From: Alphaproteobacteria bacterium
GTDB lineage: Bacteria > Pseudomonadota > Alphaproteobacteria > Micropepsales > Micropepsaceae
NCBI GenBank assembly: GCA_003451645.1
Contig: DMER01000229.1
Span: forward strand, 14,952-25,397
Length of the DNA stretch: 10,446 nt
Reading direction: 5' to 3'
Positions within the stretch are counted from its first letter, which is position 1. Every line of letters begins with the position of its first letter. A model generated the notes under the pieces. That model worked only from the letters and a program-made list of their open reading frames with translations, was not told where the DNA came from and made no database searches. A program made the translations under genes and the position numbers. Positions 1 to 7,860 of the stretch are shown in pieces.

Positions 1-12
1 CTCTTCCGATCT
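1..12 (+). other. Probable residual Illumina adapter at the sequence end
   Basis: The first 12 bases, CTCTTCCGATCT, equal the 3' end of the standard Illumina TruSeq adapters and have the orientation expected when adapter precedes insert. The reading frame of the adjoining rsmH supports this. Family members have an NDELGEL segment here, but the window reads SSDLLGEL. The family-like sequence resumes from base 13, where the G would be the third base of the expected GAG (Glu) codon whose first two bases have been replaced by CT. The match is seen directly. That it is an artefact is inference, though a strong one. Confidence 0.88.
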
Positions 13-364
13 GCTTGGCGAGCTTCTGCAAGGGCTGGCAGCCGCAGAGCGCCTTCTCAAGCCGAAGGGCCGGTTGGCCGTAGTGACATTTCACTCGCTC
101 GAAGACCGCATTACCAAACGCTTCTTAGACGCCCGCTCGGGCCATGTTAGCAACCCCTCCCGCCATGCACCGGCCGTACGCGCGGCCGCTGTGGTGCCGT
201 CATTCGTGCTGCAGCAACGCGGCGGAACCGGGCCATCGCAGGACGAAATCGCCCGCAATCCGCGTGCCCGTTCCGCACGTCTGCGTTCGGCGACGCGCAC
301 CAACGGCCCCGCCCATCCGCTCGAACCCGCCCTCCTCAAACTCAACCCGGAGATTCGGTCATGA
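2..364 (+). CDS. rsmH: 16S rRNA (cytosine(1402)-N(4))-methyltransferase RsmH, 3' end only
   Basis: This is the C-terminal part of RsmH (also MraW), the SAM-dependent enzyme that N4-methylates C1402 in the decoding centre of 16S rRNA. About 120 residues remain of a protein that usually has 300-330. Visible family signatures are the LGEL...[11 protein letters not shown] helix region, the FHSLEDR motif (bases 89-109), and the C-terminal segment ending in [12 protein letters not shown], typical of the family. The frame is open to the window edge, so the start lies outside. Bases 1-12 are probably adapter, so the first three or four encoded residues should not be trusted. The stop TGA at 362-364 overlaps the ftsL ATG (ATGA). 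Lying just upstream of ftsL is the standard position of rsmH in the dcw cluster. A Leu codon at 74 could be misread as a start but lies inside the conserved domain. Confidence 0.95.
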   Translation, partial: SSDLLGELLQGLAAAERLLKPKGRLAVVTFHSLEDRITKRFLDARSGHVSNPSRHAPAVRAAAVVPSFVLQQRGGTGPSQDEIARNPRARSARLRSATRTNGPAHPLEPALLKLNPEIRS

Positions 365-717
365 TCCGGCTTGCCATCGCCTTGAGCCTCGCCGTTCTTA
401 TCGGCCTTGCCTATCACGTCTATCAAGGCGCGACGTTGACGCGCCAGCGCGAGGCGGAGCTGGCCCAGATCAAAACCCAGATTGTCGAGGAGGCCGCGAA
501 GATCCGTGTGCTGAAGGCTGACTGGGCCATGCTCAATGCACCGGATCGCTTGCACAGATTGGCGACGCAGCATCTGGCTCTGTCGGCAACGGTGCCGCAG
601 CAATTTGTTCAATTCGCCAATTTCGCGAACCGGCCGGGCACCAAAATTGCGGGGCAAGGGGCGGGGGCTCTGACGCGCCCTGCGCATGTCAACCGTGCTG
701 TACAGACCACTCATTAG
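361..717 (+). CDS. ftsL: Cell division protein FtsL
   Basis: This encodes a 118-residue bitopic membrane protein. FtsL forms a complex with FtsB and FtsQ and helps activate FtsWI at the septum. Residues 2-21 are a hydrophobic membrane segment almost at the N terminus. They are followed by a charged helical stretch (about 26-60) with heptad-like spacing that fits a coiled coil, then the [18 protein letters not shown] segment (about 52-69), which resembles alphaproteobacterial FtsL. The tail after residue 90 is polar and probably disordered. Primary sequence in this family is poorly conserved, so the call rests on topology, size, this segment and the position between rsmH and ftsI. The ATG overlaps the rsmH stop by 4 nt, and a GGAG at 349-352 sits 8 nt upstream, which supports this start. 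Confidence 0.9.
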   Translation: MIRLAIALSLAVLIGLAYHVYQGATLTRQREAELAQIKTQIVEEAAKIRVLKADWAMLNAPDRLHRLATQHLALSATVPQQFVQFANFANRPGTKIAGQGAGALTRPAHVNRAVQTTH

Positions 718-731
718 CCTGGAGCGCCGTC

Positions 732-2408
732 ATGTATAATCCTGACCGCGATCAGTTCCACATCAACGAGCCCGAGCCCAAACATGTGCGCCGGGCGCGG
801 ATCAGGCTCATGATTGCCGCGGGCATGTTCGCCCTCATCTTTGCAGTGCTTGCCGGGCGTCTCGTCCAGCTGACATTGGCGCCTCGCGATGCGGCCTCGC
901 AGTCCGGAAAAGCCGGTGCGGCGCAAACCGCGTGGCGGCGGGACATTACTGACCGGCATGGACAAATCCTGGCGACCGATCTCAAAACATCATCCTTGTT
1001 CGCGGATGCCCGATATGTCTGGGATGCGCAGGAGATCACCGCCAAGGTCTTACAGATTTTCCCGGACCTCGACGCCTCGCAAGTCCACGCGCGCCTCGCA
1101 TCCCGGCAGGCGTTTGTGTGGATCAAACGGCAAATCACGCCGGCGCAGCGCGAGGCGGTCTACCGGTTGGGCTTCCCGGCGCTGGGCTTCAGGGACGAGC
1201 CACGGCGCGTCTATCCGCTAGGCGCACTTGCGGCCCATGTTCTGGGGTATGTCGGTGTCGACAACCAGGGCCAAGCGGGACTTGAGCGGGGATTGAACGA
1301 TCGTTTGCTTGACCCTCAGCGCACAACGGAATGTCTCGCACTATCGATCGATGCACGCGCGCAATATGCCGTCGAGGCAGAGTTGCAAGCGGCAATTCAA
1401 ACCTTTGGTGCGCTTGGTGCAGCTGGTGTCGTCATGGATGTGCATACGGGCGAGATCCTGGCCCTTGCCTCCCTACCCGATTTTGATCCGAATAGTCCGC
1501 CAGCACCTGATGACGAGGTCCTCTTTAATAGAGCAGCGCAAGGCGTCTATGAAATGGGCTCGACCTTCAAGACTTTTACGACCGCGATGGTCTTGGACAG
1601 CGGGAAGGCGGGCCTCAACACTCTGTTTGATGCGCGGGCGCCCTTGGCGGTCGGCCGGTTCCGCATCAGCGATTTTCACCCCCAAGCCCGAAAGTTGACG
1701 ACGGCGGAGGTGTTCGAGCATTCGTCCAATATTGGATCGGCGCGTATGGCTATGCTCGTGGGCATCGACGGGCACCGGGAGTTCCTTGGCAAATTGGGGC
1801 TTCTCAACCGTGTTGCGTTTGAACTTCCGGAAGCGGGTGCGCCACAAGCCCCGAGGCGGTGGAGCCACCTGCATTCCATGACGATCTCGTATGGTCACGG
1901 CGTCGCCGTCAATGCAGTGCAGCTCTCGGCTGCTGCTGCGGCGATGGTCAATGGTGGACGCCTCCATAGGCCTTCAGTGCTCCGCAAACCGGCAGGTCAA
2001 ACGGCCGGCGGGGAGCAAGTGATCTCCGAGCGCACAAGCGCGCAAATCCGCGATTTGCTGCGCGCTGTGGTGACAAAGGGGACCGGCAAGCAAGCAGAAG
2101 TCGCGGGTTATCCAGTGGGCGGCAAGACGGGCACCGCTGAGAAGCCTCGCAATGGCGGCTATGCGGAGTCGGCGCTTCTCACATCATTTTTGGCCAATTT
2201 CCCGGCGCACAAACCGCGATATTCGGTCCTGGTCATTTTGGACGAGCCCAAGCCTACAAAGAACACTTATGGTTATGCGACGGCGGGTTGGAATGCCGCA
2301 CCGGCCGCGGGAAAGATCATCGCGCGCCTGGGACCCATCTTGAATGTTGAGGTGACAACTGCTGAGGCTGGCGCCAGTCCGCAGACTGACAACATCAAAA
2401 GACACTAA
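732..2408 (+). CDS. ftsI: Peptidoglycan D,D-transpeptidase FtsI (PBP3, class B penicillin-binding protein)
   Basis: This is the 558-residue septal transpeptidase that crosslinks new peptidoglycan with FtsW and is a beta-lactam target. A basic cytoplasmic N terminus (to about 24) precedes one membrane segment (about 25-48). The non-catalytic dimerisation domain begins with RRDITDRHGQILA (69-81). The transpeptidase domain starts near residue 228 and holds all three active-site motifs: S277-T-F-K280 with the acylated serine, S331-S-N333, and K465-T-G-T468. Length is close to the family norm (E. coli about 588). The start at 732 is supported by GGAG at 721-724 with a 7 nt spacer and gives the expected short cytoplasmic tail. 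It follows ftsL by 14 nt. PBP2/SpoVD-type paralogs share this fold, but the dcw position and length favour FtsI. Confidence 0.97.
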   Translation: MYNPDRDQFHINEPEPKHVRRARIRLMIAAGMFALIFAVLAGRLVQLTLAPRDAASQSGKAGAAQTAWRRDITDRHGQILATDLKTSSLFADARYVWDAQEITAKVLQIFPDLDASQVHARLASRQAFVWIKRQITPAQREAVYRLGFPALGFRDEPRRVYPLGALAAHVLGYVGVDNQGQAGLERGLNDRLLDPQRTTECLALSIDARAQYAVEAELQAAIQTFGALGAAGVVMDVHTGEILALASLPDFDPNSPPAPDDEVLFNRAAQGVYEMGSTFKTFTTAMVLDSGKAGLNTLFDARAPLAVGRFRISDFHPQARKLTTAEVFEHSSNIGSARMAMLVGIDGHREFLGKLGLLNRVAFELPEAGAPQAPRRWSHLHSMTISYGHGVAVNAVQLSAAAAAMVNGGRLHRPSVLRKPAGQTAGGEQVISERTSAQIRDLLRAVVTKGTGKQAEVAGYPVGGKTGTAEKPRNGGYAESALLTSFLANFPAHKPRYSVLVILDEPKPTKNTYGYATAGWNAAPAAGKIIARLGPILNVEVTTAEAGASPQTDNIKRH

Positions 2409-2418
2409 AGTTGGTTGC

Positions 2419-3870
2419 ATGAAGCTCCGAGCCTTGACCCATACGCCACTGGCCAGCGACCCGGAGATTAGCGGTCTGTCGAGTGACAGCCGTACTGTAC
2501 GCCATGGCGATTTGTTTGCAGCACTTGCGGGTGTCAAGGCCGACGGCGCGGCGTTTCTGCCGCAAGCCTTTGCCAAAGGCGCCGCGGCGGCGCTGGTGAG
2601 TTATGCTCATCGCGGGGCGGTACCGGAAGGTGCCTGCGTCATTGCTGACGCAAATCCTCGCAGCCGGTTGGCGCAGATCGCTGGGCGGTTCTTCGCGCAC
2701 GCGCCCGCATTCATTGCCGCGGTCACTGGTACGAATGGGAAGACTTCGGTCGCCAACTTCCTGCGCCAGATCTGGGCGCATGCGGGCCTGAAGGCCGCGA
2801 GCATGGGCACGGTCGGCGCGATCACGCCCAACGGCGTCCTGCCGTTGCAGCATACGACCCCTGATCCCATCGTGCTGCACCAGATGATGCAGACGCTGAG
2901 CAATCAGGGCATCAGCCATGTGGCATTGGAGGCCTCCAGCCATGGCTTGGACCAAAGCCGGCTGGACGGCTTGGAGATTGCCGTTGCGGGGTTCACCAAC
3001 CTCACCCGTGATCATTTAGATTACCACGCCACGATCGAGGCCTATCGCGCAGCCAAGGCGCGGCTCTTTGCCGAGGTGCTGGCGCCCGGCCGGACAGCGG
3101 TGATCAACAACGACAGTCCTGAGGCGCAGGCATTGTTGGCGCTGTGCCGCGCGCGAGGACAAAATGTTCTGACAGTTGGTGAGGCCAGAGGGAGCGCTCT
3201 TCGGTTGGCTCAACGACAGCCTGAGGGACTGGGACAGCGCCTAAGGCTCAGCTGGGCTGGGCGCGACTATGATCTTTTGTTGCCTCTGGCGGGAGGCTTT
3301 CAGTCCTCTAACGTGCTTGTCGCGGCGGGGATGGCCCTAGCGTCGGGCACTCACCCCGACGGAGTCTTTGAAAGCTTAGGAAGCCTTAAAGGGGCTCCGG
3401 GGAGGCTTGAGAGGGTCGCTGTCCATCCCAATGGCGCCGCGATCTATGTGGACTATGCCCATACGCCCGATGCCATCGAGACGGCGATTGCGGCACTGCG
3501 GCCGCACACATCCGGGCGGTTATGGATCGTCTTTGGGTGCGGCGGGGATCGCGATCCCGGCAAGCGGCCCCTGATGGGGGCTGCCGCGAGCGCTGCGGAT
3601 GAGGTTATTGTCACTGACGACAACCCGCGCAGCGAGGACCCGTCCACGATCCGCAAGGCAGCCCTCGCGGGCGTCACCCGCCCCGCACGCGATATTGGAG
3701 ATCGCGCGCAAGCTATTCGCGAGGCGGTTGCGCATCTAGCGGCAGGCGACATCTTGATCATTGCCGGCAAAGGCCATGAGACCGGCCAGACCATGGGTGG
3801 CCAAACGCGCCACTTCGATGATAGCGAGGAGGCCCGCGCGGCAGTCGCGGAGCTAGGAGGGCAGACATGA
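2419..3870 (+). CDS. murE: UDP-MurNAc-tripeptide synthetase MurE, meso-diaminopimelate-adding
   Basis: This is a 483-residue cytoplasmic ATP-dependent ligase that adds the third stem residue to UDP-MurNAc-L-Ala-D-Glu. The N-terminal domain (about 1-97) has the SSDSRTV...GDLFAAL signature. The central ATPase domain carries the P-loop GTNGKT (104-109), TTPDP (146-150), EASSHGL (171-177), NLTRDHLDYH (194-203) and the lysine expected to be carbamylated, K213, in AYRAAKARLF. The C-terminal domain has DYAHTPD (345-351) and GKGHE (450-454). The DNPR motif at 401-404 is the established mark of meso-diaminopimelate specificity, as opposed to lysine. The start gives the normal N terminus, but only 10 nt separate it from ftsI and no convincing Shine-Dalgarno is visible. 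Residues about 255-334 use codons unlike the rest of the gene. The stop overlaps murF by 4 nt. Confidence 0.97.
   Translation: MKLRALTHTPLASDPEISGLSSDSRTVRHGDLFAALAGVKADGAAFLPQAFAKGAAAALVSYAHRGAVPEGACVIADANPRSRLAQIAGRFFAHAPAFIAAVTGTNGKTSVANFLRQIWAHAGLKAASMGTVGAITPNGVLPLQHTTPDPIVLHQMMQTLSNQGISHVALEASSHGLDQSRLDGLEIAVAGFTNLTRDHLDYHATIEAYRAAKARLFAEVLAPGRTAVINNDSPEAQALLALCRARGQNVLTVGEARGSALRLAQRQPEGLGQRLRLSWAGRDYDLLLPLAGGFQSSNVLVAAGMALASGTHPDGVFESLGSLKGAPGRLERVAVHPNGAAIYVDYAHTPDAIETAIAALRPHTSGRLWIVFGCGGDRDPGKRPLMGAAASAADEVIVTDDNPRSEDPSTIRKAALAGVTRPARDIGDRAQAIREAVAHLAAGDILIIAGKGHETGQTMGGQTRHFDDSEEARAAVAELGGQT
3855..3860 (+). promoter_or_regulatory. Strong Shine-Dalgarno of murF, inside the murE 3' end
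   Basis: AGGAGG is a full anti-16S match lying 6 nt before the ATG at 3867 and 9 nt before a second in-frame ATG at 3870. It is the best ribosome binding site in the window and is embedded in murE codons. It supports murF starting in overlap with the murE stop but does not separate the two adjacent Met codons. Confidence 0.85.
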
Positions 3871-5291
3871 TGGCGGTGGACCGGGCCGAACCCTTGTGGT
3901 CGGCAAACGCTGCTGCGGACGCGAGCGGCGGACGCCTCGTTGGGGCTGGCGGATGGGCAGCAAACAGCATCTCAATCGATACGCGCAGCCTGCAGCCAGG
4001 GGCTCTCTTTGTTGCTCTGCCGGGCGAGACACGCGACGGCCATAGCTTTGTGGCCGATGCCTTTGCCAGAGGGGCTGCCGCTGCATTGGTTGCTCAGGTT
4101 CCAGAAGGCTTGCCGAGCAGCGCGAGCCTTTTGGTGGCGGACGATACGTTGGCGGCGCTGGAGCGAATGGGCCGGACCAGGCGTGCGGCATCGCCTGCGC
4201 GCGTCATTGGTGTTACAGGCAGTGCGGGTAAGACGTCCACAAAGGAAGCTCTCCGGATCATGCTGTCAGAGCAGGGGCTGACCCATGCGTCTGCCGCCTC
4301 GTTCAACAATCACATTGGCACGCCACTGACGATGGCGCGCATGCCTGCGGACTCAGAATTTGCGGTCATTGAGATCGGTATGAACCATGCCGGCGAAATC
4401 CGGGCCTTGGTGCCGGTGGCGCGCCCTCATGCGGCTATTGTCACGACGATTGCTGCCGCGCATTTGGAGAATTTTGGCAGTCTGGAGAAGATCGCCGATG
4501 CCAAGGCCGAAATTTTTGAGGGCCTGGTTCCCGGCGGTGCCGCAGTGATCAATGCCGACAATCCATATTGCCACCGCCTGAAGTCGCATGCCCAACGCCT
4601 TGATGCGCGGATTGTGACCTTTGGCCGGTCTGAAGCAGCGTCCGTGCGTTTGCTCGATGTCCGCAGCTATGGCGGCTTTTCTGAGTGCCAAATCGCCATA
4701 GATGGTACCCTGATCCGCTACAGACTTGCCTCACCTGGCGCTCACCTGGCTTTGAATTCCGCAGCTGCATTGGCAGCCGTTTGGGCCATTGGCGCCGATC
4801 CGGTAAGAGCAGCCGCCGCGCTGTCGGCCTTCAAGCCTGTCAGCGGGCGCGGGGACCGTCAGGTCATTCTGGGGCCCACTGGCGCGTTCACTCTTATAAA
4901 TGAGAGCTACAATGCCAACCCTGCCTCCATGGCCGCGGCATTCGCGCTCTTGGCGATCCAGCCGGTGGGCGAGGGTGGCCGGCGCATCGCGGTTTTGGGC
5001 GATATGCTGGAACTTGGCGCGTCTTCGCCACAATTGCATGCCTCTTTGAGTGCGGGGATCGACGCTGAAGGCATAGACGCTGTGTTCGCCTGTGGCGCGA
5101 TGATGAGAAATCTTTGGGATGCCCTTGATTCCGCCAAAAGAGGGCATTACGCCGCTGATGCCGAGGAGTTGGCCCGGATACTGCCTGACGAAGTGCGTTC
5201 GGGGGATGTGGTCATGGTGAAGGGTTCAAACGGATTGAAAATGATCCGTGTGGTCGACGCCCTCCGGCGGTTACAGCGTGCGGCATCTTAA
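3867..5291 (+). CDS. murF: UDP-MurNAc-tripeptide--D-Ala-D-Ala ligase MurF
   Basis: This is a 474-residue cytoplasmic ligase that adds the D-Ala-D-Ala dipeptide, completing UDP-MurNAc-pentapeptide. The N-terminal domain contains SIDTRSLQPGALFVAL (about 35-50), which binds the UDP-sugar substrate. The central domain has the MurF-type P-loop TGSAGKTSTK (about 117-126), distinct from the GTNGKT of MurD and MurE, then FNNHIGTPLT (about 146-155), EIGMNHAGEI (about 169-178) and the lysine expected to be carbamylated in DAKAEIF (about 213). The C-terminal domain shows NESYNANPASM (near 345-355) and LGDMLELG (near 377-384), both typical of MurF. Length is near the family norm (E. coli 452). It begins MM: the first ATG overlaps the murE stop as ATGA. 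A 32 nt gap to mraY follows. Confidence 0.97.
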   Translation: MMAVDRAEPLWSANAAADASGGRLVGAGGWAANSISIDTRSLQPGALFVALPGETRDGHSFVADAFARGAAAALVAQVPEGLPSSASLLVADDTLAALERMGRTRRAASPARVIGVTGSAGKTSTKEALRIMLSEQGLTHASAASFNNHIGTPLTMARMPADSEFAVIEIGMNHAGEIRALVPVARPHAAIVTTIAAAHLENFGSLEKIADAKAEIFEGLVPGGAAVINADNPYCHRLKSHAQRLDARIVTFGRSEAASVRLLDVRSYGGFSECQIAIDGTLIRYRLASPGAHLALNSAAALAAVWAIGADPVRAAAALSAFKPVSGRGDRQVILGPTGAFTLINESYNANPASMAAAFALLAIQPVGEGGRRIAVLGDMLELGASSPQLHASLSAGIDAEGIDAVFACGAMMRNLWDALDSAKRGHYAADAEELARILPDEVRSGDVVMVKGSNGLKMIRVVDALRRLQRAAS

Positions 5292-5306
5292 GGTCTAGCG
5301 CTTTAT

Positions 5307-5314
5307 AAGGGGGG
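5307..5314 (+). promoter_or_regulatory. Shine-Dalgarno of mraY in the murF-mraY gap
   Basis: The purine run AAGGGGGG lies 9 nt before the mraY ATG in the longest intergenic gap of the window (5292-5323). It supports independent ribosome loading for mraY. The gap shows no paired -35/-10 promoter elements at acceptable spacing and no terminator-like hairpin followed by a T run. Confidence 0.7.
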
Positions 5315-5323
5315 CGCAGTTCC

Positions 5324-6436
5324 ATGCTTTATCACTTGCTTGTGCCGTTGGTTGATGAGTTTCAGCCGTTCAATTTGTTTCGCTATCTGACGTTCCGCAG
5401 CGGCGGCGCCATGATCACAGCGCTGCTGATGAGTTTTATGCTGGGGCCTTGGCTGATCCAATGGCTCAAGCAAAAGCAGGGCAAGGGACAGCCTATCCGC
5501 GAGGATGGCCCGCAGCGTCACATTTTGGAGAAGAAGGGCACGCCCACGATGGGCGGCTTCTTGATCCTGCTGGCCCTCACTGTTTCAACACTGCTGTGGG
5601 CTGACCTGACCAATGGTTACGTGTGGGCAGTACTCGGGGTCACGATTGGATACGGGCTGATTGGCTTTTGGGATGATTTCCTGAAGGTCACAAAGCGCTC
5701 GCCGGCCGGTGTCTCGGGCCGTGTCAAGCTCTTGGGGCAGGCTGTCATCGGCGTCGTGGCAGTGTTCTTCATCATGCAGATGCACCCGGCAACGCCTGCG
5801 CCCGATGGCGGCCCCGCTTTGGCAGGGGCTGTGGCTGTTCCATTTTTCAAGGAATATGTGATCTCGATGGGGCCTTACTACATCCTGTTTGGTTTGTTGG
5901 TGGTCGTTGGGGCATCGAATGCTGTGAACATCACCGATGGATTGGATGGATTGGCCATCGTCCCGGTCATGGTCGCAGCAGCCAGTTTCGGCTTGATTGC
6001 CTATCTCGTAGGCAATGCGATTTTTTCCAACTATCTCCAGATCCACTTCGTGCCCGGCACGGGTGAACTCTCCATTCTGTGCAGTGCGTTGCTTGGTGCT
6101 GGTTTGGGCTTCCTTTGGTTCAACGCGCCGCCAGCCATGGTTTTCATGGGCGATACAGGCTCGCTGGCGTTGGGCGGCATGCTGGGTGCGATCGCGGTGG
6201 CGGTCAAACATGAGCTGGTGCTGGCGATCATTGGCGGCTTGTTCGTGGTTGAGGCCATCAGCGTGATCGTGCAGGTCATCTCGTTCAAGCTGACCGGCAA
6301 GCGCGTCTTCCGTATGGCGCCGATCCATCATCACTTTGAGCAGCTGGGCTGGCGAGAGCCCACCATCGTCATCCGGTTTTGGATCATCGCTGTGGTGCTG
6401 GCCCTGATCGGTCTGTCCACCTTGAAGCTGAGGTAG
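5324..6436 (+). CDS. mraY: Phospho-N-acetylmuramoyl-pentapeptide-transferase MraY
   Basis: This is a 370-residue polytopic inner-membrane enzyme. It transfers phospho-MurNAc-pentapeptide from UDP to undecaprenyl phosphate and so makes lipid I. Around ten hydrophobic segments can be picked out. Conserved cytoplasmic loops are present in family order: [13 protein letters not shown] (66-78), the Asp pair in WDDFLK (117-118), NITDGLDGL (202-210), [14 protein letters not shown] (267-280) with the catalytic-region Asp, and MAPIHHHFE (331-339) with the triple-His loop. Length is slightly above E. coli MraY (360). The start at 5324 gives the usual MLYHLL opening and has a purine-rich ribosome binding site upstream. 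WecA-type transferases share the superfamily, but the HHH loop and neighbours point to MraY. murD follows after 4 nt. Confidence 0.98.
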   Translation: MLYHLLVPLVDEFQPFNLFRYLTFRSGGAMITALLMSFMLGPWLIQWLKQKQGKGQPIREDGPQRHILEKKGTPTMGGFLILLALTVSTLLWADLTNGYVWAVLGVTIGYGLIGFWDDFLKVTKRSPAGVSGRVKLLGQAVIGVVAVFFIMQMHPATPAPDGGPALAGAVAVPFFKEYVISMGPYYILFGLLVVVGASNAVNITDGLDGLAIVPVMVAAASFGLIAYLVGNAIFSNYLQIHFVPGTGELSILCSALLGAGLGFLWFNAPPAMVFMGDTGSLALGGMLGAIAVAVKHELVLAIIGGLFVVEAISVIVQVISFKLTGKRVFRMAPIHHHFEQLGWREPTIVIRFWIIAVVLALIGLSTLKLR

Positions 6437-6440
6437 CCGC

Positions 6441-7856
6441 ATGATCCCTGTCTCGACCTTCTCAGGCAAGACCGTGGCCGTGTTCGGCCTCGCGCGCAGT
6501 GGGCTTGCCGCAGTGAAGGCGTTGCGGGCGGGGGGCGCTCGCGCCGTGTGCTGGGACGATAAACCGGCTGCCCGAGAGCAGGCTCTCGCTCTGGGCGGGG
6601 AAGTCATGGCGCTGAGCGATATGTCGTGGGACGGGATCGATGCATTGGTCTTGTCACCTGGAATTCCCTTGACCCATCCAGCGCCGCACCCGGCGGTGCT
6701 TGCGGCCCAAGCGGCCGGTGTCGAGGTCATCGGAGACACGGAGCTCTTCTTCCGGGAGCTTGCGCAATTTGGACCCGGCAGACCAAAGGTCGTGGCGGTC
6801 ACGGGGACCAACGGTAAGTCCACCACCACAGCCTTAATCGGCCACCTTCTGAGCAGGGCAGGTTATGATGTGGACGTCGGTGGCAATATTGGACGGCCGG
6901 TGCTCGATTTGCCGGCACTGCAGGCGGGACGGGTCTATGTCCTCGAACTGTCGTCGTTTCAGTTGGACCTGACGCCCTCATGCGCTCCCGCTGTTGCGGT
7001 GTTGTTGAACATTACGCCCGATCATTTGGACCGTCACGGCAGCATGGATCGCTATGCCGCCGCCAAGGCCTCGATCTTCAAGAACCAAGGACGCAGCGAC
7101 CTGGCAGTCATTGGTGTGGACGACCCTTACTGTGCCGATCTTTGCACGCGGACCTTGTCGCGCGCGGTTCAGCATGTCTGCCCTGTGTCGTCGGGCAAAG
7201 TGCTCGGCCGCGGTGTCTATGCCATCGAGGGGCGGCTGTTTGACGGCGAAGGGACCGCCACGCGGGAGATTTGCGATCTGCGGCAGGCACCCAATCTGCC
7301 CGGCGCGCATAATTGGCAAAACGCGGCCGCCGCTTATTCTGCCGTAACCCCTTTTCTTCGGGAACCAAGGGAGGCCGCACAAGGGCTGTTGACCTTTCCT
7401 GGTTTGGCACACCGGATGGAGCAAGTAGGGCGCATCGGCCGCGTTATGGTTGTCAATGACAGCAAGGCCACAAATGCCGACGCGGCGGCGAAGGCGCTCG
7501 GGTGCTATCAGGACATCTATTGGATCGCGGGCGGCAAGGCCAAGGATGGCGGGGCGCAAGGCCTGGAGGCCTTTGCGAAGCACATCGCGAAGGCTTATTT
7601 GATCGGTGATGCGGCAAGCCTCTTCGCGCGCCAGCTGTCGGCACATATGCAGACTTCCATCGAAAGCACACTAGAGGCGGCCATGCGCGCGGCGGTCAAT
7701 GACGCGCTCGCCTCGCAGGCCAGCGCACCGGTCGTTTTGTTGTCGCCGGCCTGTGCCTCGTTCGACCAGTTCCGTGACTTCGAGCATCGTGGCGATGAGT
7801 TTAAGCGTTTGTTCACCCTCTTGGCCGAAGACATAAGGCTAAAAGGGGCCGCATAA
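6441..7856 (+). CDS. murD: UDP-MurNAc-L-alanine--D-glutamate ligase MurD
   Basis: This is a 471-residue cytoplasmic ligase that adds D-Glu to UDP-MurNAc-L-Ala. The N-terminal domain has a dinucleotide-fold-like start, VAVFGLARSG (12-21), and LVLSPGIP (69-76), typical of MurD. The ATPase domain shows GTNGKST (122-128), ELSSFQL (169-175), NITPDHLDRHG (190-200) and the lysine expected to be carbamylated, K209, in AAAKASIF. The C-terminal domain carries PGLAHRMEQV (320-329), NDSKATNADA (339-348), AGGKAKDG (363-370) and LLSPACASFDQF (433-444), which together are diagnostic for MurD. It is somewhat longer than E. coli MurD (438), as in other alphaproteobacteria. GAGGT at 6430-6434, overlapping the mraY stop, sits 6 nt before the ATG. 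ftsW starts 4 nt after the stop. Confidence 0.98.
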   Translation: MIPVSTFSGKTVAVFGLARSGLAAVKALRAGGARAVCWDDKPAAREQALALGGEVMALSDMSWDGIDALVLSPGIPLTHPAPHPAVLAAQAAGVEVIGDTELFFRELAQFGPGRPKVVAVTGTNGKSTTTALIGHLLSRAGYDVDVGGNIGRPVLDLPALQAGRVYVLELSSFQLDLTPSCAPAVAVLLNITPDHLDRHGSMDRYAAAKASIFKNQGRSDLAVIGVDDPYCADLCTRTLSRAVQHVCPVSSGKVLGRGVYAIEGRLFDGEGTATREICDLRQAPNLPGAHNWQNAAAAYSAVTPFLREPREAAQGLLTFPGLAHRMEQVGRIGRVMVVNDSKATNADAAAKALGCYQDIYWIAGGKAKDGGAQGLEAFAKHIAKAYLIGDAASLFARQLSAHMQTSIESTLEAAMRAAVNDALASQASAPVVLLSPACASFDQFRDFEHRGDEFKRLFTLLAEDIRLKGAA

Positions 7857-7860
7857 ACCA

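Noticed and set aside
91..714. A 207-codon minus-strand open frame opposite rsmH and ftsL
   Set aside because: It is Arg-rich, has no family resemblance and overlaps two well-supported genes over its full length; a shadow frame of GC-rich DNA.
2538..2605. Similar segments in MurE (AFAKGAAAALV, from residue 50) and MurF (AFARGAAAALV, near residue 65), suggesting a recent duplication
   Set aside because: This similarity is the shared N-terminal domain of the Mur ligase family, and the rest of the two proteins is clearly diverged.
2395..3015. A 206-codon minus-strand open frame opposite the start of murE
   Set aside because: No domain was recognised and it sits wholly opposite murE, including its P-loop; treated as a shadow frame.
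5271..5309. Possible internal promoter before mraY (TTACAG at 5271-5276 and TATAAG at 5304-5309)
   Set aside because: The two boxes are 27 nt apart, too far for a sigma-70-type promoter, and TATAAG runs into the mraY ribosome binding site.
5585..6829. A 414-codon open frame on the minus strand opposite mraY and the start of murD
   Set aside because: Its translation shows no recognisable domain and is rich in His, Asp, Gln and Arg, as expected from reading antisense to a hydrophobic, GC-rich gene. It lies entirely opposite two genes with intact conserved motifs.
6978..7646. A 222-codon minus-strand open frame opposite murD
   Set aside because: No domain was recognised and murD is complete with all its motifs on the other strand.
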